Positions 57,723 through 64,000 of a stretch of 64,000 nucleotides of DNA are shown piece after piece (the first letter of the stretch is position 1; every line of letters begins with the position of its first letter). This DNA comes from Alteromonadales bacterium alter-6D02 (lineage in GTDB: Bacteria > Pseudomonadota > Gammaproteobacteria > Enterobacterales > Psychrobiaceae): assembly GCA_002835545.1 (NCBI GenBank), contig PIZK01000020.1, positions 33,202 through 97,201 on the forward strand, read 5' to 3'. Both the position numbers and the translations under genes were made by a program. The notes below the pieces were generated by a model. The model had not been told where the DNA came from and searched no databases. It saw only the letters and a list, made by a program, of their open reading frames with translations.

Positions 57723-57736
57723 TTACGCCAACGTAA
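57723..57736. promoter_or_regulatory. Palindromic operator-like site 2 before gltB
   Basis: TTACGCCAACGTAA extended to CTTTACG-CCAA-CGTAAAG (7-bp arms). The spacing is like MerR-family sites such as LiuR, but the regulator is unknown. Confidence 0.6.
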
Positions 57737-57972
57737 AGCCCTACCAAATAATAACAATTATCATTAACACATAAACAATAAGGCAATTAAAAACAATGAG
57801 TTAACCATAAACCTTATTCCACCAAGGTATTAGACTATTGGTATATTGACTTTGGTAATATTTCACGATAATTTTAGCCATCATTTGTAAATAAATTAGC
57901 TATTGCGTCGTAGTATTTAACACTACCTTTTTGCATAGCATTTGCATAAACAAGTTATTGAGGGTAGTAAAT

Positions 57973-60900
57973 ATGGCACTCACGAGTCCTTCTTTTGAAA
58001 AAGACAACTGTGGTTTTGGTCTCATCGCTCAAATGGACGGTAACCCAAGTCACAAAATTATTCGTACAGCAATCGAAGCCTTAGATCGTATGCAACACCG
58101 TGGCGGTATCTCTGCTGATGGTATTACGGGTGACGGTTGTGGTTTATTAATGCAGGCACCTGAAGCACTATTTCAAGCGGTTGCAAAAGAAAATAATTGG
58201 TCGCTAAGCAAAAAATATGCTGTTGGTATGTGTTTCTTAAATACCGATCCATTATTAGCACAGCAAAGCCGTAAAGTTTTAACTGAAGAGCTAGAAAAAG
58301 AAACAATGGCTGTGGTTGGCTGGCGTGAAGTACCAATTAATAAGGATATCTTAGGCCCAATCGCATTAGATGAGCTACCGGTGATCGAGCAAGTATTTGT
58401 TAACGCCCCTGCAGGTTGGATCAGCCGTGATATCGAACGCCGCTTATACATGGCGCGTCGTCGTGCAGAAAAGCGTTTAACAGAAGATAAAGACTTCTAT
58501 ATCGCGAGCCTGTCGTCAATGGTAACTATCTATAAAGGTTTGGTTAAGCCCGTTGATTTACCTTCATTCTACTTAGACTTAGCCGATTTACGCACGCAAA
58601 GCTCTATTTGTTTATTCCATCAACGCTTCTCAACCAATACCTCACCTAAATGGCCGCTTGCACAGCCGTTTAGATTCTTAGCGCATAACGGTGAAATAAA
58701 TACCATTGCTGGTAACCGCCAGTGGGCAAAAGCGCGCTCATATAAATTCAAAACGCCTTTATTACCTGATTTACAAGATGCGGCACCATTTGTTAGCGAA
58801 AGCGGTTCAGATTCTTCTTCATTAGATAATATGCTTGAGTTATTACTAATGGGTGGCATGGACTTATATCGCTCAATGCGAATGCTTATTCCACCAGCAT
58901 GGCAATCGAACCCAACCATGGATGACGAGTTGCGTGCATTCTATGATTTTAACTCAATGCATATGGAACCGTGGGACGGCCCAGCTGGTGTCGTAATGAC
59001 AAACGGCCGTCACGCGGCTTGTGCCGTCGATCGTAACGGCTTACGTCCAGCACGATATGTTGTTACTAAAGATCGTATCTTAACCTTAGCTTCCGAAGTA
59101 GGCATCTGGGATTACCAGCCAGATGAAGTTGCAGAGAAAGGACGTGTTGGTCCTGGTGAGTTACTAGTTGTTGATACCTACACAGGAAAGCTAACACCGA
59201 CATTTGATATCGATAACGATCTTAAGAGCCGTCACCCATATAGTAAGTGGTTAGCTAATAACTCTAAACGTTTAGTCCCGTTTAGTGAACGTAATGAGTC
59301 AACTTCAGGTCACCGAAGCCTGGATGATGATAAGCTAGCGGTCTACCAAAAGCAGTTTAATTACAGCAAAGAAGAAATTCATGATGTACTAAATGTTATG
59401 GGTCGTAATGGACAAGAAGTAACGGCTTCAATGGGTGATGACGCTCCAATGGCGGTGTTATCTCGTAAGCAACGCTCTGTGTTCGATTACTTCCGCCAGA
59501 AGTTTGCTCAGGTCACGAACCCTGCAATCGATCCTTTACGTGAAGCACATACCATGTCATTAGCGACTTGTATTGGTAGTGAACAAAACTTATTCAAAGA
59601 AACGTTGGGGCACGCCCATCGGGTCTTATTCAAATCGCCAGTACTAGTATATAGTGATTTAGAACAGTTACGTAATCTTGAGGAAACACATTACTCAACC
59701 ACTCAACTATCGATGAATTATGATCCAGCGATTGGTTTAGAGCAGGCGATTAATGAGTTGTGTGATAAAGCACAACAAGCTTCAGCGCAAGGCGCTGTTA
59801 TTATTATCTTATCAGATCGTGATATCTCTAAAGACACTTTACCAATTCCAGCAGCAATGGCCGCTGGTGCTGTACAGCAACGCCTTGTTAATAACAACTT
59901 GCGTTGTGATACCAACATTATCGTTGAAACAGCAGCTGCTCGCGATCCTCATCACTTTGCAGTATTACTAGGTTTTGGTGTGACAGCAATTTACCCATAT
60001 CTTGCTTACGAAACGTTACTTGAACAGATTGAGCTGGGCAAACTTACCGAAACACCAAAACAAGCCGTCATTAATTATCAGAAAGCCATCGATAAAGGCT
60101 TAATGAAAATCATGTCGAAGATGGGGATTTCAACGGTTGCCAGCTATCGTTGTGCTCAGTTATTTGAAGCCGTTGGTTTAGCTGATTCAGTTGTGGAACT
60201 GTGCTTTACAGGCGTAACCAATCGTATTAAAGGTGCTGATTTCGAAGACTTCGCCTACGATCAGCAAGTACTAAACAACCGTGCTTATCGCAAACGTGAG
60301 CAGGTAGAACACGGCGGCTTACTAAAATTTGACTATCGTGGTGAGTACCACTGTTTCAACCCTGACGTTGTACAGTTACTACAAACTGCCGTTAAAAGCG
60401 GTAAGTATTCCGATTACCAAGCATTTGCTAAAGCCGTTAATGAGCGCCCTGTCGCAACAATACGTGATTTATTAGCGTTAAGAACAGACCAGCAAGCAAT
60501 TGATATCAGTGAAGTTGAATCAGCTGACAAATTATTTCCTCGCTTTGACAGCGCAGCAATGTCGATTGGTGCATTAAGCCCTGAAGCACATACCGCATTA
60601 GCTGTAGCGATGAATCGTTTAGGCGGTCAATCAAACTCTGGTGAGGGTGGTGAAGATCCTTCCCGCTTTAATAGTGAGCGCAATTCAAAAATCAAGCAGA
60701 TCGCTTCAGGTCGTTTTGGTGTAACAGCACATTACTTAATGAATGCCGAAGTACTACAAATTAAAGTAGCACAAGGTGCAAAACCAGGTGAAGGTGGACA
60801 ATTACCAGGTGACAAAGTATCAGCTGAGATTGCTGGCTTACGTTACTCGACGCCAGGTGTGACACTGATTTCTCCACCACCGCATCATGATATTTACTCT

Positions 60901-62427
60901 ATTGAAGATTTAGCGCAGCTAATTTTCGATTTAAAACAGATTAACCCTAAAGCACTCATCTCGGTGAAATTAGTATCTGAACCGGGTATCGGTACAATCG
61001 CAACAGGTGTTGCTAAGGCATACGCTGATTTAATTACCGTATCAGGTTATGACGGCGGTACAGGTGCCAGCCCGTTAACCTCAGTTAAATATGCCGGTAG
61101 CCCATGGGAGCTAGGCTTAGCCGAAGTACAGCAAGCTTTAGTTGAGAATGGTTTACGTCATAAAGTGCGTTTACAAGTCGATGGCGGTTTAAAAACCGGG
61201 CTTGATGTTATCAAAGGAGCAATTTTAGGTGCTGAAAGCTTTGGCTTTGGTACTGCACCAATGGTTGCTTTAGGATGTAAATACCTACGTATCTGTCATC
61301 TAAATAACTGTGCTACAGGTGTTGCAACTCAAAACGAAGAGTTACGCGATAAACACTTTAAAGGCTTACCAGAAATGGTTAGCAATTACTTCGAAGCACT
61401 TGCACAAGACATTCGAGAGATCCTCGCTGGCTTAGGCATTGAAAAGCTTACAGACTTAATTGGTCGTACTGATTTATTAGAAGTGATTGAAGGACAAACA
61501 CCACGCCAGAGTAAACTTGATTTATCAGATATCTTATACCAACCACAAACAAAAGAAGGTTGTGGTGTGTCATGGTCTGAAAGTAACCCTGCTTATGATG
61601 AAGGCTTAATGAACAAGCAGTTATCACAATTAACTGAACAAGCAATCAAGCAAAAGGCGGGCGGTGAATTTAACTTACCGATTCGTAATACCGATCGCTC
61701 GGTTGGTGCGAGTATCAGTGGTGAAATTGCTCGCCACCATGGCAACCAAGGGATGAGTGAAGCGCCAATTCAAATAAACTTTACTGGAACTGCAGGGCAA
61801 AGTTTTGGCGTATGGAACGCAGGTGGATTAAACATGACCATTGTTGGTGATGCTAATGATTATGTCGGTAAAGGCATGACTGGCGGCCAATTAATTGTGC
61901 ATCCTCCACACGGTGTTGCTTATAAATCACATGAAGCAAGTATTGTGGGTAATACCTGTTTATACGGTGCAACAGGCGGTAAATTATTTGCTGCTGGTCA
62001 AGCAGGTGAACGTTTCGGTGTTCGTAATTCAGGTGCAATTACCGTTGTTGAAGGCATGGGTGATAATGGTTGTGAATACATGACTGGCGGTGTTGTTGTA
62101 TCACTAGGTGATACGGGTGTGAACTTCGCAGCGGGTATGACAGGCGGTTTTGCTTACCTACTCGATGAGCACGAAAACATCAATGAACGAATGAATCACG
62201 AATGTGCTGAAGCGCTACCTTTAGAATACCCAGCGTATCAAGCACACCTAAAATCATTAATCGAAGAGCACTTTGCTGCAACAGGCAGTGAGCGCGCTCG
62301 TAATATTTTAGATAATTTTGAGGAGTGGTTACCTAAGTTCTTATTAGTGAAACCAACAGCAGCCGATTTAACCACCATGTTGCCAAATGCAACTAAAGTG
62401 CTAAAACTAGCAGTAAACGCGGGGTAA
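57973..62427 (+). CDS. gltB: Glutamate synthase large subunit
   Basis: Large subunit of NADPH glutamate synthase, which forms two glutamates from glutamine and 2-oxoglutarate; 1484 residues. An N-terminal propeptide MALTSPSFEKDN precedes the catalytic Cys13 of the amidotransferase domain (CGFGLIAQ). FMN-binding and synthase domains follow (about 800-1200), with the 3Fe-4S ligands in CKYLRICHLNNC and a glycine-rich C-terminal beta-helix domain. ATG 57973 has GAGGG upstream; the TTG at 57931 would add 14 residues ahead of the propeptide. gltD follows after 6 bp. Two palindromes upstream may control it. Confidence 0.97.
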   Translation: MALTSPSFEKDNCGFGLIAQMDGNPSHKIIRTAIEALDRMQHRGGISADGITGDGCGLLMQAPEALFQAVAKENNWSLSKKYAVGMCFLNTDPLLAQQSRKVLTEELEKETMAVVGWREVPINKDILGPIALDELPVIEQVFVNAPAGWISRDIERRLYMARRRAEKRLTEDKDFYIASLSSMVTIYKGLVKPVDLPSFYLDLADLRTQSSICLFHQRFSTNTSPKWPLAQPFRFLAHNGEINTIAGNRQWAKARSYKFKTPLLPDLQDAAPFVSESGSDSSSLDNMLELLLMGGMDLYRSMRMLIPPAWQSNPTMDDELRAFYDFNSMHMEPWDGPAGVVMTNGRHAACAVDRNGLRPARYVVTKDRILTLASEVGIWDYQPDEVAEKGRVGPGELLVVDTYTGKLTPTFDIDNDLKSRHPYSKWLANNSKRLVPFSERNESTSGHRSLDDDKLAVYQKQFNYSKEEIHDVLNVMGRNGQEVTASMGDDAPMAVLSRKQRSVFDYFRQKFAQVTNPAIDPLREAHTMSLATCIGSEQNLFKETLGHAHRVLFKSPVLVYSDLEQLRNLEETHYSTTQLSMNYDPAIGLEQAINELCDKAQQASAQGAVIIILSDRDISKDTLPIPAAMAAGAVQQRLVNNNLRCDTNIIVETAAARDPHHFAVLLGFGVTAIYPYLAYETLLEQIELGKLTETPKQAVINYQKAIDKGLMKIMSKMGISTVASYRCAQLFEAVGLADSVVELCFTGVTNRIKGADFEDFAYDQQVLNNRAYRKREQVEHGGLLKFDYRGEYHCFNPDVVQLLQTAVKSGKYSDYQAFAKAVNERPVATIRDLLALRTDQQAIDISEVESADKLFPRFDSAAMSIGALSPEAHTALAVAMNRLGGQSNSGEGGEDPSRFNSERNSKIKQIASGRFGVTAHYLMNAEVLQIKVAQGAKPGEGGQLPGDKVSAEIAGLRYSTPGVTLISPPPHHDIYSIEDLAQLIFDLKQINPKALISVKLVSEPGIGTIATGVAKAYADLITVSGYDGGTGASPLTSVKYAGSPWELGLAEVQQALVENGLRHKVRLQVDGGLKTGLDVIKGAILGAESFGFGTAPMVALGCKYLRICHLNNCATGVATQNEELRDKHFKGLPEMVSNYFEALAQDIREILAGLGIEKLTDLIGRTDLLEVIEGQTPRQSKLDLSDILYQPQTKEGCGVSWSESNPAYDEGLMNKQLSQLTEQAIKQKAGGEFNLPIRNTDRSVGASISGEIARHHGNQGMSEAPIQINFTGTAGQSFGVWNAGGLNMTIVGDANDYVGKGMTGGQLIVHPPHGVAYKSHEASIVGNTCLYGATGGKLFAAGQAGERFGVRNSGAITVVEGMGDNGCEYMTGGVVVSLGDTGVNFAAGMTGGFAYLLDEHENINERMNHECAEALPLEYPAYQAHLKSLIEEHFAATGSERARNILDNFEEWLPKFLLVKPTAADLTTMLPNATKVLKLAVNAG

Positions 62428-62430
62428 TAA

Positions 62431-63873
<1,443 letters not shown>

Positions 63874-63890
63874 TCACTATATCGTTTAAA

Positions 63891-63908
63891 AGGCTCCTTC
63901 GGGAGCCT
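63891..63908. terminator. Hairpin between gltD and the partial reverse gene
   Basis: AGGCTCC-TTCG-GGAGCCT with a stable UUCG loop. A T run (TTTTAAA) follows on the reverse strand, so it better fits the convergent gene; it may also end gltD. Confidence 0.65.
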
Positions 63909-64000
63909 CATGATTTACTCGATGTATTTGGTAAAATAAAGAATTGAACCAGGGCTTGGTAACGTGCTTGTGAGATAAAATAAATACTCACTGCAATCGC
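63908..64000 (-). CDS. C-terminal end of a gene running off the window
   Basis: An open reverse-strand frame of 30 codons, with hydrophobic residues (AIAVSIYFISQARYQALVQF), ends at TGA 63910-63908, immediately before a terminator-like hairpin. It is probably the tail of a membrane protein. Too short to name; existence is inferred from the stop-plus-terminator arrangement. Confidence 0.4.
   Translation of the reverse strand, partial: AIAVSIYFISQARYQALVQFFILPNTSSKS

Larger units (their letters stand above)
57486..57972. other. Intergenic, 487 bp, gltB control region
   Basis: Holds the folE2 terminator (57517-57544) and two copies of a 14-bp palindrome. The rest is AT-rich without a reading frame. 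Confidence 0.7.

Noticed and set aside
57749..57770. Fur-box-like sequence before gltB
   Set aside because: AATAACAATTATCATTAAC matches the Fur consensus at about 14 of 19 positions, which is not enough in such AT-rich DNA.

Overview
The window looks like chromosomal DNA from an AT-leaning marine gammaproteobacterium close to Shewanella and other Alteromonadales. This is inferred from gene content and synteny: ArcA with a stand-alone ArcB-type Hpt protein, ubiF beside a Met/Leu/Gln tRNA cluster, hemA-prfA-prmC-sirB2-sirB1-kdsA divergent from lolB-ispE-prs, gcvA-DUF423-rlmM, an NAD-type isocitrate dehydrogenase and an outsized PstC. No insertion sequence, prophage or CRISPR array was seen. Nearly all of it is core genome with small accessory pockets.

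Positions 1-15090 hold the phosphate-starvation locus: a large PstC permease cut by the window edge, a 3.4 kb pocket (a GcvR-like ACT protein and three poorly known genes), then pstS, phoR, phoB, a porin, sbcC and sbcD. Sequences with the 11-bp repeat of PhoB sites lie before phoB, pstS, the porin and, more weakly, pstC. An alkaline phosphatase at 49.8-51.1 kb probably belongs to the same response.

Positions 15234-32860 hold an orphan histidine kinase, rdgC, an M61 peptidase, a GGDEF protein, ppnN, xni, a degenerate HD-GYP protein, isocitrate dehydrogenase, rlmM/DUF423/gcvA, a small exported protein, a patatin-like lipase, kdsA, sirB1 and sirB2. Positions 32972-45568 hold a receiver/HD-GYP response regulator inserted in the hemA operon, prmC, prfA, hemA, then lolB, ispE, prs, an MSHA-like prepilin, an AbgT transporter, rplY, pth and ychF.

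Positions 45680-63873 hold a small unknown protein, seven tRNAs in one reverse-strand operon behind a strong promoter, ubiF, an EamA transporter, alkaline phosphatase, rsmC, a DUF3293 protein, arcA facing an hptA-like gene, a cyanophycinase-like protein that has lost its catalytic residues, folE2 and gltBD. A partial reverse-strand gene runs off the right end.

The points most worth a second look are the four-unit PhoB array that begins at the phoR stop codon, the adjacent ArcA/Hpt pair, the cyanophycinase-like pseudoenzyme, two identical palindromes before gltB, the tRNA operon with an internal terminator-like hairpin, and the leader hairpins before rplY. I did not find a wholly new multi-gene system.
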